From Nilaparvata lugens (taxonomy: Eukaryota; Arthropoda; Insecta; Hemiptera; Delphacidae), in assembly GCF_014356525.2 (NCBI RefSeq), contig NC_052511.1:17087236-17151235 (forward strand): 64,000 nucleotides of DNA. Direction: 5' to 3'. Under the pieces are notes generated by a model. The model saw nothing but the letters and a program-made list of their open reading frames with translations. It made no database searches and had not been told where the DNA came from. The number at the start of each line of letters is the position of its first letter. Position 1 is the stretch's first letter. This document shows positions 1 to 12,149 of the stretch, piece by piece. A program made the translations under genes and the position numbers.

Positions 1-2124
1 AACGCTAAATAAATCATGGAAACCCCACGCGCTTATTAAATTACAGCATATTATATCAAATTCCGGATCCCTCAACAATATTTTTGTTCAAAACGGACTT
101 TTTTGAATTGTAGCTAGAATAAAATACTGTAAACCTTTCCCTTATTACTCCTCACATTTTGAATTGCCCAGCAATCTATTTTCATACCAAAGAAAAACGA
201 CTAAAGTAGCAAAAAAAACGAAAATTTCAGGCTTATTTTCCAGAATCCGCTTAAAAACATAAACAATGCGATTGGCGAATATTCTCATGGAATTGTTATT
301 TCAGGTGCCACAGACCAAGCAATTTGGAACACGTTTTGTTTTGAAAAGGTGTTCGTCACTGATAAACAACAGAGAATAGCTGTTCACATCTAGCATATCT
401 TTTTGAATGGCTCAAAACATTCATTTCATCAGAAAGCAAGGTTCTGGTCGAAGCTTGGGGTTTCTATCGACCGCCCCCTGTAAAAGGAGTATTGATTTTA
501 TTCTAATAGTCACCTAAAATCGAATGTTTATTTTCTATTTCACGAATAGAATAGAATAGAATACAAACATAAACTACTTGTTAGACAGTATCTATCAGCA
601 TCTGTCTTGACAGTATCTATAGATAGTAGCCTACAGACAGTATCTGTCTTTTCAATCAAATTTCTTTCATACTCGATGCACATGTATTTTACACTCTTGT
701 TAACATTATCGCTCTCCTATCAATCATAAAAGAAGCCTTGCCTTCAAAGATAAAAAGACACATAGTACACATTTCAACTATTTTCCACACATAGTCTAGT
801 TCATATTTGTATGAAATCGGAGTGAGAAAAGACAACCATTGTGCCTATGGTTACCCACTAATTCTAGTGCCATTTGCACAGTGTCAGTTTAAACCAAATT
901 TCACAACAGGATTTTTTAACAGGATTAAATCCATTATCAAGTCTCTTTCGTTGTAATGTGGCTCATGAGTTCAAGCCACAGCTGATTGAATTCAGTTTAA
1001 GCTTACGGCCCTAAGTATACATCAGTATGTACAGTTCATCATACTGAACTAAACTACAGATTAATCTAATTGAAGATAACTATCTATTTATTTATTTATT
1101 GGATAAAGTATACAATACAGTAGTCGGGAAAGAAAAAAAGAGTCTATTGCACGAAACTTCTTCAATTTCCTAATTTTGTCTTAAATTTGTCCAAATATTA
1201 TGTAGGTTATGTCAATTTTTATTTATAAACTGAATATACAAATCAGAATAAAACCAACAATTAGTTGATGATTTTGAAAATATGAAATCGTTTCCATTCA
1301 ATGTGAAGATAATGTCTTTTCTAGACATAAGAAGGAATAAAAATAGTGATTTGTATGATTAAGACCAAAATAAAATGTATAAATAATGTTACGAAACTAA
1401 GGGTGAGTGAGAATAAGTTGATACAATAAATCTTAAAAGAGGATATCCTGAAAAATCAAGAATTGTGTGGAGAGATAGTATCAGAAAAGGGCTGAACCTA
1501 TACATCTTATCAGGGAAGAGCGTGGAAAGAAAGAGGTGATTCAATGGTCTAACTAATGAATATTACTCTCTCTTATTTACTGAACAGAATCTCCTAATGG
1601 TTTCTCCATTCAACGAATAAATTATCCTGCTAAAAAATTGTACTCATTGCTTTCGACTGAGAAAGAAGCTATTCAATTTAGTATCCACCTATTTTCCTGT
1701 GCATAAAGTTGATCGTTTACAACAAGTGATCGATTCATCGATCCATGAACTAGCAACTATGAAAGTATTGAAGGATGTTGAACAATTTCTATGCAGCCTG
1801 CAGACGAATAAATAATACACCTACGCATAAGTTTGAATTCAAGGCAACGAATTCATTATCCTTTATTGATAAAGTAATCTAATCTAATACCACAGAGAAG
1901 TATATTGTTTTCATCTGTGGGAATTCTCATCACAATCATTCATGCATTAAAATAATAAATGATTATTACTATTACCCAAGCATTAATCTATGATTAGATT
2001 TACGTTATAACCTCAGCACTTACCCAACATTGGTTTGCTAGTCTGTCATTAGGGATAGCTGTTGAGGTTATTATTTTAAATTATTTTAAAGTCCGCACTA
2101 CTGAATTCTATATTACGAAATTAA
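1..2124. other. AT-rich DNA without a recognisable gene
   Basis: No open frame here looks coding. Small features only: at 545-563 a short run of AATAG repeats, the complement of the TTCTA-type tails that end the LINE fragments elsewhere in this window, so possibly an old LINE end on the minus strand; at about 580-650 three imperfect repeats of a GACAGTATCTATC-like word. The segment may be intronic or intergenic; the sequence does not decide. Confidence 0.5.
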
Positions 2125-2520
2125 GAAATATAATGAAACACCAAAATATGTTATCTCAATTCAAAATCTCTATAATTATATCTTGAAAAATATAATTTCT
2201 CGATGAATAAAAAGTATTAAATGAAAAAGACTATGAAATTGTCAAAAAAACAAAGATTTATTGATACGAGTACTTAGAATGACCGGTTTCGGTTATTACA
2301 CCATTGTCAATCTCTGATAAACTAAAGAAATATAATGAAATACCAAAATATTTTATCTCAATTTAGAAATCTATAATAAAATCTTGAAAATATATCTTCT
2401 CGATGAATAAAACATATTTATCAGAGATTGACAATGGTGTAATAACCGAAACCAGTCTTTCTAAGTATCAATGAATCTGTGGTTTTTTGACAATTTCATA
2501 GCCTTTTTCATTAAATATGA
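2125..2520. repeat. foldback element with nested direct repeat
   Basis: Two arms of about 100 bp (about 2218-2320 and 2417-2515) are near-perfect reverse complements, sharing AGAGATTGACAATGGTGTAA and its complement. Between and beside them an 85 bp direct repeat (about 2130-2220 and 2325-2415, containing TCTCGATGAATAAAA) is present twice. The layout is that of a non-autonomous foldback transposon whose loop was partly duplicated. No coding capacity. Confidence 0.75.
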
Positions 2521-3413
2521 ATAATCACCACAATATCAACTTCTCAGCTACACAAAAAAAAATAAAAAGTATTTGAGATCGAATTGATCAATCTTAACAA
2601 TATTCATCAATTAATTTTAAATCACCTAGCCTAGACTGGGATAACTTAAAACATATTTATCTACTGTGGAAGGTGGTGGAAATATAAAACTTGACAACTC
2701 TGCCATCCTACCCACTGACTTTATAACGTGAACATCATAATAGGAATGATACGGGTATCACCCTTGGAAAGAAACTCTTGCGCATTAAAATAATGGGCCG
2801 ACCTTTGATACATAGCCGACCCTTTACCCACCTACATGGACCCTCTGTCTTGTTTGCCCGACGTTTGTTTGTTGCTTGCGGATTTAAGTGGAAAGCCGGT
2901 GACTTCCGAGTGGAAAACCTTTCATGCATGTTGGATTCGGATTAGCGGTCGTCATGCCTTCCGATTCGCTGAAAGGGCTCTGGTCAGAAGTTTGAATGTT
3001 TTATGACAGCGTCCAATATGAATCAAGGTTGCTCCACATACTTCGATATATGCTGTTGCTGTCTTGGGGATAACAGCTTTAAAATGCTGAATCCCAAGCT
3101 TACATGTTCCATGCGAGCCACCTGTTTACACTATACTTATTCTATAAAGAGTAATTTTTATTCTGTATGAGGGGCCAGTGTTGAAAATTGATAAAGGTTA
3201 TTGGGGGATAACTTTAAATTCAAAGGAGTAAAATGATGTACCAGCATTCGTGGTTACTTATCATCCTCAAATCTTTATTTTAAATTGGGAAAATACGGTA
3301 TGGAATTGATTAAAATTTTCTTGGAAAGTAACTTCTTTCTCTATTCATAAAAAGTGAAGTTATTATTACTCTTCATTCAGTAGGTTAACCCACAGAGAAA
3401 GAAACATTCCTCT
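2521..3413. other. unassigned segment, locally less AT-rich
   Basis: About 2735-3120 is of higher complexity and GC content than its surroundings. A 64-codon minus-strand open frame (2929-2735) lies in it, but its product matches no family I know and it has no convincing splice sites. It could be an untranslated exon, an old repeat, or conserved regulatory DNA. Confidence 0.35.
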
Positions 3414-3604
3414 TAAGCTGGGTTTACATCAAAGTTATTAACAAAATGTTAATAACTTAATCCTAATAGATTCTATTAGATTGAACGGAACTTGACAAAC
3501 ACATATGTTCATCATGTGTATGATAAGCTATGTTCAATCTAATAGAATTTATAAGGATCAAGTTATTAACATTGTGTTAATAACTTTGGTGTAAACGCAG
3601 CTTT
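3414..3604. mobile_element. MITE (palindromic, about 190 bp)
   Basis: The arms read AAGCTGGGTTTACATCAAAG at the left and the matching complement (CTTTGGTGTAAACGCAGCTT) at the right, and complementarity continues inward through AGTTATTAACAAAATGTTAATAACT-like sequence to near the centre. No open frame. This is the usual structure of a short non-autonomous DNA transposon; the superfamily cannot be named because no target duplication is clear. Confidence 0.8.
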
Positions 3605-5064
3605 ACTTTGTGGCTAACCGTAGTTCTCACGATTTTCATATTTGCTTCATGCCATGAGCCTGTCATCATATTTCTGTAATTATGCTTGTCAATAGTCTTT
3701 AGGTAAATTAATTATAATATTGATAAAAAAAATTATAATGTTCTTTATCTGTGATGTTTTTATCACTGTTGCTTGTTATCCTGTTTTTATCACTGTTGTT
3801 TGTTAATGAATAAAAGTTCAGCTAATGGAGGTTTCCAATACTATTTTCCTTATTTGATGCTATGAAATTTATCATCTTATCTCAACCTCATTCATCCAAC
3901 CTTATTAAGGACCAATTATTCAAATGAGGGTCTTTTTGGTAATAATTAGTGATAACGTTTTTCCTTCTCCTGATCAAATGAATTAGTAATCAATAGAATG
4001 TATAATGAATAAAAACTACTGATATGATTAATTACGCTTCATGGATAATGATTAATGCATAACGGATATTGATAAATAAATTATGATGATGATTCTTGAG
4101 TATGTAACAATGATTGAAGAGTAATGAATCATCATGTATAATAATATTATTTAGTAATGAGAAATGATTACTTGTCATATTCCCCTAATTCATATCCACT
4201 GCACTATTAACTTCTCAGATTATAGAATATGTTGAATATGTTGACTCTTCAGATTACATACTATACGTGCTAAAATTGTAAGCTACAAGTAGAAAAATCC
4301 CTCTAGAAATCTCACTAACTCAATCTTGTCTCTTGTTTCAACAAGTACCTAGGCCTATAATAATTTCTATTGGATAAATATTTTCAACTCTCATAATAAT
4401 GGAAGTAAGATAATGTGGATCTCTCGTTATGATTCTCCTAGATTCTTGAATCGAGTTATTTCATTAGGTCTGTTGATGTTTCTAAATTCTAATACCGTAC
4501 TCATGGTACGTTCCTAGTGGGAATTATGTTATCACGTTACTTCTCGGTTCATTGTGTCAACTTCTGAATAGTTTGTTGTTACCAGGTGAATGGCTCATTT
4601 CCCAGCATGAATGTTCCTGCTTCTCTTCTCCAGCACTTCTTGCACACTTCTTGCACTTAGCAAGACATGAACTTCATTCAACCACTTCGAATATGACTCT
4701 TTCCCAACAAGTTCCAGTTGCAGAGCCACGTTAAGTTCTACTTCATTGAAATAATCTTCATATCTACCTGAACTCAAACAATATACAACTCAACAATGCA
4801 CTCAGTCTAGTACGATGAATTTACCACTTCTGAATAAATCAATTAACACTTCAAGTTTAATCTACAGTCTGAGATCTTGGTTCTTAGACTTCATATTCAT
4901 ATAAATATAATTCCTCTGTAACTAAAGCATAATATACTCAAGGGGGACATACTGAGATTACTGAGTTACTATTCTATTCTTGTGAATTTCAAAATAGGAC
5001 AATTTGAAAACCATACAAACATAATAAACACAATAACTTTCAAAAAGTACTCAGATGGACTCAC
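3605..5064. other. AT-rich DNA without a recognisable gene
   Basis: Simple AT-rich sequence with short imperfect repeats (for example TATCACTGTTG twice at 3760-3800). Two overlapping open frames of about 60 codons near 4552-4777 lie on opposite strands over the same bases and match no family, so I do not call them. Confidence 0.5.
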
Positions 5065-5110
5065 CATAGCGAATTTGTAGAAGTTATTCGGTAATCTTGG
5101 AACCATCGAT
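5065..5110 (-). CDS. candidate short internal exon, parent gene unknown
   Basis: On the minus strand a 46 nt segment is bounded by a pyrimidine-rich acceptor (TTTTCAG, ending at 5111) and a consensus donor (ATG|GTGAGT, intron starting at 5064). Two of three frames are open; one contains an ATG near the exon start (bases ATCGATGG) and would read MVPRLPNNFYKFAM before the donor, which would suit a first coding exon; the other would be an internal exon. I do not recognise the product. No partner exon was identified nearby. It could equally be an untranslated exon or a chance pair of splice sites. Confidence 0.35.
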
Positions 5111-6520
5111 CTGAAAAATAGAAAACTGATTAGAGTAACTTTCAAAAGTTATCTTTTCACATCATAGAACAATAGTTGATATCTTATTCCAAACCAGACA
5201 TTGTGTGGAAATAATAACGTAGATCTAAAATATTTATTAATTTCATTTATAATACAAAAGGTACAAGCTCAAATCATATACAATGATTGAGAGAGGACAA
5301 CAGGCTCCAAAACCGCCCCTCTCTCAAATTCTCATCAATAGAAGATTCCAAAAAGTAGTTTTACAATAAGGTATACGTATAATAGAATAGAACAAAACTA
5401 TTTATCAAAATATTCAAATTTCTGAAACAATAGATTCAATGATTGAACTGAGCGTTGAGTAAGAAAGATATCCAATAAAGAAACGAAGCAATAGATTCAA
5501 TATGAATTAATTATTATGATTCAATTTCAGAACATTTTAAAAATGACAGATTTTGTAACACAACAAGATCTCACTAACATTTGTCTTACATCGATAGCCT
5601 ATCTCTCAATATATGATATGAGATATAATCAATATGAGATATGTCAATGAATGAATTTTGAGATATGATATATCAATTACAATATAGTCAAGATTCAAGA
5701 TTTTATTCGCCATTAAGTGATGCTATTAGCGAACAAAAGGACTTAGTCACTAATCTATCAAGACATATAGTTTAGTCGAGTTGATGAACATAAATTAGAA
5801 TAAGTACATCATGCAATATACTAGTTCAGTTATTTTTATATAAGGAACATAAATATAAAGAGCCTAATACGGTTATTACTGACATATCAGCCATTTTTCA
5901 AACTTCTTAAGTCGTGGTCGAGGAATTCTTCAATTTAATAGAATGCTTGTTTTTAAGCATTATTGGAAATAATGCAGTTACAGATACAGTAACTACAGAA
6001 TTACAGATACAGGAACCCTGAATTTATTATATCGAAAATTTCTTATTGATTGAGGTAACTCGTTTTGGATATCCACCCGGTATTTGCTATTTTATTTCAA
6101 TTCCTAAAGGACAAATCCTGTTATCACCACAGATCTTGCTTCCTCTAATAATACGCAGAAAAAGTACCAACTTCTTCAACACCTCAGAGCCAACCGAAAA
6201 GCTGTTTAGTAATCTGAAACTTCATCACAGTGGGAAAGTTTGTGTGGTAGTTTACTTGTCACTTCGTCAACCCTAACGGCATCAGTCTGTAGTAGAATGT
6301 CTCTTCACAACTCTTGAAAAATCCTCTCAGGTCACCAAGCAGCAACTGACCACCTCATTCCCCCTTCACCCCCTCTCCAACTCCCGTACTTTGAAAAATG
6401 AGCTTTCTCACCTCGTTTCAAAAGAACTGTCGATAATCCTTTTCGCGAGACTCATTCAATACATTATCTTGTGCAAAGAGACGTTTCTGTGAACTTGTAT
6501 CTTAAAGCTCTTGCAGTCCT
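5111..6520. other. AT-rich DNA without a recognisable gene
   Basis: Nothing recognisable. A 76-codon open frame at 6046-6276 has no family resemblance and no strong coding signs. A slightly richer pyrimidine stretch (6290-6450) resembles intronic DNA. Confidence 0.45.
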
Positions 6521-6605
6521 ATAGTGAGAGAGATCCACGTTGTAATGGCAGTGGAAAAAGATGGGAGAACAGAAAAGCCGATCCTCTGCCTTGCCACTGC
6601 CTTCT
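6521..6605. repeat. partial copy of a TIR element (GTGAGGTCCACG family)
   Basis: Contains ATAGTGAGAGAGATCCACGT followed by TGTAATGGCAGTGGAAAAAG and ends in GCCTTGCCACTGCC. The same terminal words bound the elements at 37094-37947 and 48639-49015, where they form inverted ends. Here only one end plus an internal piece remains. Confidence 0.65.
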
Positions 6606-6807
6606 ATATGAGATAGCTGATAAAAATCTGAGTTCAGAAATGAAATTCATACATTAAATCAAGGGTGTCCACAAGATGGAGGGGGTTGTAGAAACTGGAT
6701 TTATTATTATATTATTTTTATATTCTGTAGTCTACTAATGTTGGAACTTTAGAAAATTCTAAACTTATAAAAATTCAAAAATATAAAAAACTAGAAATCG
6801 ACACTAA

Positions 6808-7408
6808 GGGCCGGTTTCCGAGCTCGGGATTCAGCTAAGTTCTAGACTTTTAATACAGCTGGAGTCAGAAAATTGGCTTTCCGAAACGGGGCGTAGTCGT
6901 AGTCATAGTCAAAATCACGTTTAAATTGAATTTCGAAAAACTAGAAAATTGAACACAAAATAAAATAAAGAGAAAATAGTGTAAAGTTTCAGCTATTTTG
7001 AATTATTTAGGATTGTTTTATTTCACCAAGGAAAAACGTTTCAAATTATAGAAATGAGAAAATAAAGATTTATTTTGCTGCAACTATTTACTGCGACTAT
7101 GCCCCGTTTTGGAAAGGCAATTTTCTGACTCCAGCTGTTTAAAGTCTATAGGTGCGTACAGATTTACGCGCCGCGAACATCAGCAATTCACTTTTAATCA
7201 GCTGATGCCAAGCTTTTTATATCTGTATCTTACCGTTTCAGTAAAAATACAGATATAGTCAGCTGATTAAAAGTGCTCATGTTCGCGGCGCGTATATCTG
7301 TACGCACCTTTAAACTCACCCAAGGAACCTAGAATACTAGTTACATTGAACTTACCAGGAATATTCTAGGCACATTGAACTTATGTACCCGAGCTCGGAA
7401 ACCGGCCC
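6808..7408. mobile_element. TIR DNA element, split by a nested MITE
   Basis: Perfect inverted ends of 21 bp (6808-6828 and 7388-7408; core GGCCGGTTTCCGAGCTCGG). Sub-terminal inverted similarity continues with the words AGCTGGAGTCAGAAAATTG (left) and CAATTTTCTGACTCCAGCT (right). No transposase frame is present, so it is non-autonomous. The right arm is interrupted by another MITE at 7151-7308, which therefore arrived later. Confidence 0.85.
7151..7308. mobile_element. 158 bp MITE (GGTGCGTACAG ends)
   Basis: Begins GGTGCGTACAGATTTACGCG and ends with the complement; the inner part is also palindromic (AATTCACTTTTAATCAGCTG against its complement). A second copy sits at 20150-20312 in a different neighbourhood, which shows that it moves as a unit. 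It is inserted in the right arm of the 6808-7408 element. A target duplication could not be defined with certainty for either copy. Confidence 0.85.
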
Positions 7409-8020
7409 CAAATTATAAATAAGTAGGCTAATATTTCGAATTGGAAAATATTAATCGGCTCAGAATAATATTTCGAAACTGAAAACACTACCCGCTGATT
7501 CTTCATTATAGATTATTCTACAGGAGAAGTTGATAACTTTTCCTCCAAGAAAATACAATAATAGAGGTATGTTTTAATAAGAGAATACATTTCTTGCTAC
7601 GGTGAATGCTACTTCCACATTACTGTGGCAGGCTCAAACGAAGTTTCACAGCCTACATCACGAGAAGCAATCTCTCATATATGAACATTGAACAAAATAA
7701 AGAAACAAAACGAGATGAATCCACTGTTTTGTATTGGGGAAGGAAAAGACAGTGATATTGAGATGGGAATATGAAAAAGCAATAGCCCTAGGCGTAAGTT
7801 CGCTCTTCCCATATTTTTCTTATAACAGTCTAAAATAATGTGAAAGAAATTGGTTAAGGGAATCTTTTTCAATTGTGTCTCCGACTACGATGTTAACTAT
7901 ACAATACCTCAGTACGAATTAAAATTTGAAGGAAAGAAATTCCAGTGGGATTTATTAAAACTCAAAAATGTTATGTAGCTCATCACGATATTATAATACG
8001 TCTAGCTCCTCATACAGAAC
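7409..8020. other. AT-rich DNA without a recognisable gene
   Basis: No feature I can support. A 65-codon minus-strand open frame at 7872-7675 is hydrophobic and low in complexity and looks like chance. Confidence 0.45.
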
Positions 8021-8209
8021 TTAGGCTAGACGCACACCAGTTAGTCAAGACATTATCAGACACGTTCAGTCACAATACTTGACATAGTTGCTTATGAAGA
8101 CATGTCTAATTGCAATGACTAATCAGTGTGAGTTGCGTCATAAGCAACAATGTGAAGTATTGTTACTAAACGTGTCTTGTCTTGACTAACTGATGTGCGC
8201 CTAGCCTTA
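8021..8209. mobile_element. MITE (palindromic, about 189 bp)
   Basis: The left end TTAGGCTAGACGCACACCAG is matched at the right end by CTGATGTGCGCCTAGCCTTA, and the arms continue through AGTCAAGACA / TGTCTTGACT and CACGTTCAGT / its partner. No coding capacity. Confidence 0.8.
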
Positions 8210-9164
8210 CAGGAATTACTTATAGAACTTACAGAAGTAATACTTATAATACTCACAGAACATACTAGGCTGGAAAATGATTAATAAGTAGTACGAAAAT
8301 CAATCAGTATCAAATTAATACTCTGTTCATCATAAATATGTAAAATTATTTCTGTGATTATTATCTTCTCTATGTATTCCTTTTCCTACGTATCTTCCGG
8401 TACCTCAGTACTCAATCGGATATATTGAGATGATAATATGATCTCGTTCCAAACCTGGAGGCCAAAATTCCAATTTCCATTCAAACCTAGAGGCTAGCAA
8501 TCGTGTAATCGAATGTATATTCCATTTAGAATGTAACCGGAGTCTACCAAGGGTATTATCCAGAATAATTAAAAAACAATACCTTAGCTACATGCTCTAT
8601 TTATGATTTCAACTACCATTGGTTCTCCCTCATCCATTATGCACAAATCTTCAAATTTTCGTGAATTTATAATAATGAACTTATCAAATATACCAGATCC
8701 GCCATTGTTCAAAAGCTTAATTTCATGCAAACAAATATTTATCATTCGAATGAATTTCTAGGGTAGGGAAACAAGAGATAGGGGCCTGGGGACATGATAT
8801 TATTCTCTGTTAACAGTGTCCATTGAAAACATAACATTCAAAACGGACAATACAGTTCACCAAAAATATGTTTTAGCAAGCTCGCATTCAAGCTTTGCAT
8901 TCCATGAGAGCTCCCCCATCAAATGAATTGTTCGAAATGGAACAATTTGTATAATTTACAAGCTGAATTTCATCGATTTAATTGGAATGGAAATTGTGTT
9001 CATTGAAGTTCGCTAACAAAATTCAAGATTGATTCTATTATTTAAAAAAACTTTTTTAGAATTAAAGCGAATAAGTTCAAGAAAATTCAAAATCGAACAA
9101 GTCTCGTTACAATCTACATCCTAGAATGTTGATTAAAATAATACAATATACTGCTATTGTATAT
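8210..9164. other. AT-rich DNA without a recognisable gene
   Basis: Nothing recognised on either strand. Confidence 0.45.
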
Positions 9165-9395
9165 ACTGCTGCAAGATATCATATTCCAGTAAATTCCAGT
9201 TCATCAAAGTATTGATAATTCAAGGAATTTTACGGAACTGGAACACGAAAATTACTGGAATATGATATCCAGTAAATATGATAATATGAATATGATATTC
9301 CAGTAAATTCCAGTTCATCAAAGTATTGATAATTTAAGGAATTTTACGGAACTGGAACACGAAAATTACTGGAATATGATATCATATATAGCAGT
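9165..9395. repeat. two tandem copies of a palindromic element
   Basis: A 90-95 bp self-complementary unit (GATATCATATTCCAGTAAAT ... and its complement at the other end) occurs at about 9175-9269 and again at 9292-9383, in the same orientation and differing at very few bases. A short outer inverted pair (ACTGCT / AGCAGT) flanks the whole. Either a MITE inserted next to a copy of itself or one MITE was duplicated. Confidence 0.8.
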
Positions 9396-10799
9396 AATAT
9401 TATCCTAGAGTCTAGAGAATAGATTATTAAATACTTTTCAATATTACTAGCAATATAAATAGTCTAACTGTAGACTTGTTCGAAATGAATTTTCTGAATC
9501 ATGCAATTATGGAAACTTTTTTTCAAAACATAACTCGCTTTTTGAATTCAGTGCTTATTCGTATGTTGGTAGATGATCATGGAAATGCGCTACTCTATTT
9601 TTCTTAAATTCGGAATTGGAATTTGATATCGGTACTTGTTATTCGAAATTTTTCCACGTTCTCAATGAAAAATGGTATACATAAGGCCTCCTCGCCAAAC
9701 TATATTCACTGAAGAATCCTCGCAAACCTGAGGCTGTCCCCTACTCATCAATATTTATCTCACTCTTTAACTACTCCACTCCTCTACTCAATTCAAATCA
9801 AACGCTTTCCGTGAAACAGTCTCCTTAGACCCAAGAATTTTGCGACCATTTTTGTGAGGCTTTCTTTACCTCAAAGCTCTTATAACCTACAGTAGTCGCT
9901 TTGTTTGAGTTTAATAGGATGAAACCCCAACTCACTCGATTACGATGCGTTGAGGCTTCCAAAATTTTCATGATACAAGCTATTCACTTTATGAAGGAAA
10001 TCCAATTCGCTTTTTAAGATGAGGAAGCTACAGGCGTTTCAACATGATTTCGTCGGAGATAGCTTGAAATTTATTATTCGTGGGCTGCATCACCTCGTTC
10101 GAGAGCTGATAGTTAAGTTATGTGTGCTTGAGTACCTACTCAGAGTGGTTCTCGCTTAGAACTGAATAATGACACAGCTCTGAATTGCTGAGTAAATTGG
10201 TTTGACTTGTGAATCGGTGTCACCATTGCACTGAAATAACGTCACCAATATTTCAAACTATCATGCCTAATGAAGAAGATAACAAGTAATATCTCAATTT
10301 TCTTTTTCAAACCAATCAGATTTTTAAAACATATAACACAAATAATCCCGCTATAAAAATCAAGTCCGCTTGTCACCCATTGAATATAATGAGCAATCAA
10401 TCAGTCAATCCGCTGTTTCAGGATTCACTTGCAACCACTCCAAAAAGTGATTAAAATTTACAATATGTAGTTTTACAATCACTGTCAATCATGTCAAAAT
10501 TCAAGAGCTAATCAAAGTCAACCCTCAATACATAAGTACGTATACTTCAATCAAAAATCCCTGATTATATTTTTACATGAGAGAGAATCGGATATTGATT
10601 GTACTATCACTTATTTCTACTGAGTGGGTGGATGTTTATTACAAAGAAATTGATGTTTAAAAATTCATAATATGGCAGGACCGAATTCGAGGACAATTTG
10701 AGATAAATATTGATGTCACTGGGATGGGTTACAATATAAAGTTGATGATATATTAGTTTAGCAGATTAATTTGATAGCTATATTCATTCATGTTATGGG
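9396..10799. other. AT-rich DNA without a recognisable gene
   Basis: No coding signs. 9690-10150 is somewhat less AT-rich but has no long open frame and no family resemblance. Confidence 0.45.
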
Positions 10800-11064
10800 A
10801 TTAATCCATAAATTATTTACCGAACTGTGGATTACTACATCTACTTTAGGCTAAAAGTCATGTTGCTCATTGCTCTCTGCTGTATTTCTGTAAAGCTGGA
10901 TTCGCACAGAGTGATACCTTTGGAACTTACGGAAATTATATTTTCACTGTCACTGCTGTGCAAATCCAGCTTTACAGAAATACAGCAGAGAACAATGAGC
11001 GGCATGAATTTTAGCCTAAAGTAGATGTAGTAATCCACAGTTCGGTAAATGAATTATGAATTAA
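10800..11064. mobile_element. long near-perfect palindrome (foldback element, about 265 bp)
   Basis: The arms (about 10800-10901 and 10966-11064) are reverse complements over roughly 85-100 bp with very few mismatches; both carry CCGAACTGTGGATTACTACA or its complement. The two open frames of 65 codons found here on opposite strands have almost the same protein because of the palindrome and are not genes. The high arm identity suggests a recent insertion or continuing gene conversion. Confidence 0.85.
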
Positions 11065-11969
11065 TTTCTAAAACATGTATATCATAACTAAAGCTATCAC
11101 AGAGTTCTGCTAAACTAATATTGGCTATCTACAGATGGAAATCACTAAAATATTGCAATTATTCATATGCATTTTTTTTTTAATAGTGGCGCTCATCAAA
11201 TTTTCATCTAGCTGTTTTCCCTGTTGTCAATATTTGCAGTAGCAGAAGTCTTCGGAGTGAATTACAGCATTTAATTTGGATTTTCGTTTAAGAATAATTA
11301 TAAAACAGAGATATCATTAACAGTATATATCATCCAAGTTCGTACATGCTGACATCAACCCTGAATTAAAATTATCTATACTTTATAATAACTGACAGTG
11401 ACTGGTTGAAACCGGTCATCAAATCAAGAAGATCAAAGGGTACTATAGTGATTCTATGTTCTCATGACCATACTTGGAATACTTGGGCGTATCCAGTCTC
11501 GGCCAATGACAGTAGAGCTCAACCTTCATTGGTCAACAGCTGATGGCCAATCGTGGGCTTTCCCTATACCATCCTGAAAATTAATATTCTGCTGATCAAT
11601 GTTTAAGCTTTCAATTTACTAAAGACCGATAATGGCGTAACAAACGAAACTATCATCTGAGATTGTAATCAGCTATAAATTATAATTTTTAGATATGTGA
11701 GTGGTTTTAGCAATAGCAAGTCATCCTCATCCGATACGGAATAATCAATGGATTTCATACATTGTTTCATCTTTGAATCATCTCTTTATCTACGGTACTT
11801 CTAACAAATGTTGAATTCAAATTGAATTAACACGTGATTAATTTATCAATACATATCTTCAACAATAAAATACTCTCATAGTTTATAAGTAGACATCTAT
11901 ATCAAATCTCTGAAGGCAACTAATTAAACAGTTTTCCACCTGTCTGATTTGTCCTTGCAAATTCGATAA
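11065..11969. other. AT-rich DNA without a recognisable gene
   Basis: Nothing firm. Short words such as TTGGCCAAT/ATTGGTC at 11490-11560 are locally inverted but too short to call an element. Confidence 0.4.
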
Positions 11970-12149
11970 TTTTCCGGTAGGTTGATCAATCCCAGTGATT
12001 ATAATATCATTGCGGTTTGCAAAGCTGGTAATTGTGACCTTTGTGAAGTGATTGTGGACCACTCAGCCAAACTAATCCTGCCAGAGACTCCCCAAAGGAA
12101 TCATGCAAAAGCCATGACAGCTCTCACCAGCATATCTTCAAGGATATAA
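11970..12149 (+). other. coding-like open segment, unrecognised
   Basis: A 59-codon frame open from the stop at 11967-11969 to the TAA at 12147-12149. It has normal amino-acid composition, a CxxC pair (GNCDLCEV), and none of the low complexity of neighbouring chance frames. There is no initiating ATG at its start, and it could begin at an acceptor (for example after CGGTAG at 11971-11980 or CCCAG at 11995). It may be the last exon of a host gene or a scrap of a transposon protein; I do not recognise it. Confidence 0.25.

Noticed and set aside
2024..2065. Minus-strand mini-exon with GTAAGT donor
   Set aside because: Very short with multiple possible acceptors and no preferred frame.
10827..11038. 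Two 65-codon frames on opposite strands with almost the same protein
   Set aside because: Caused by the near-perfect palindrome; no gene.
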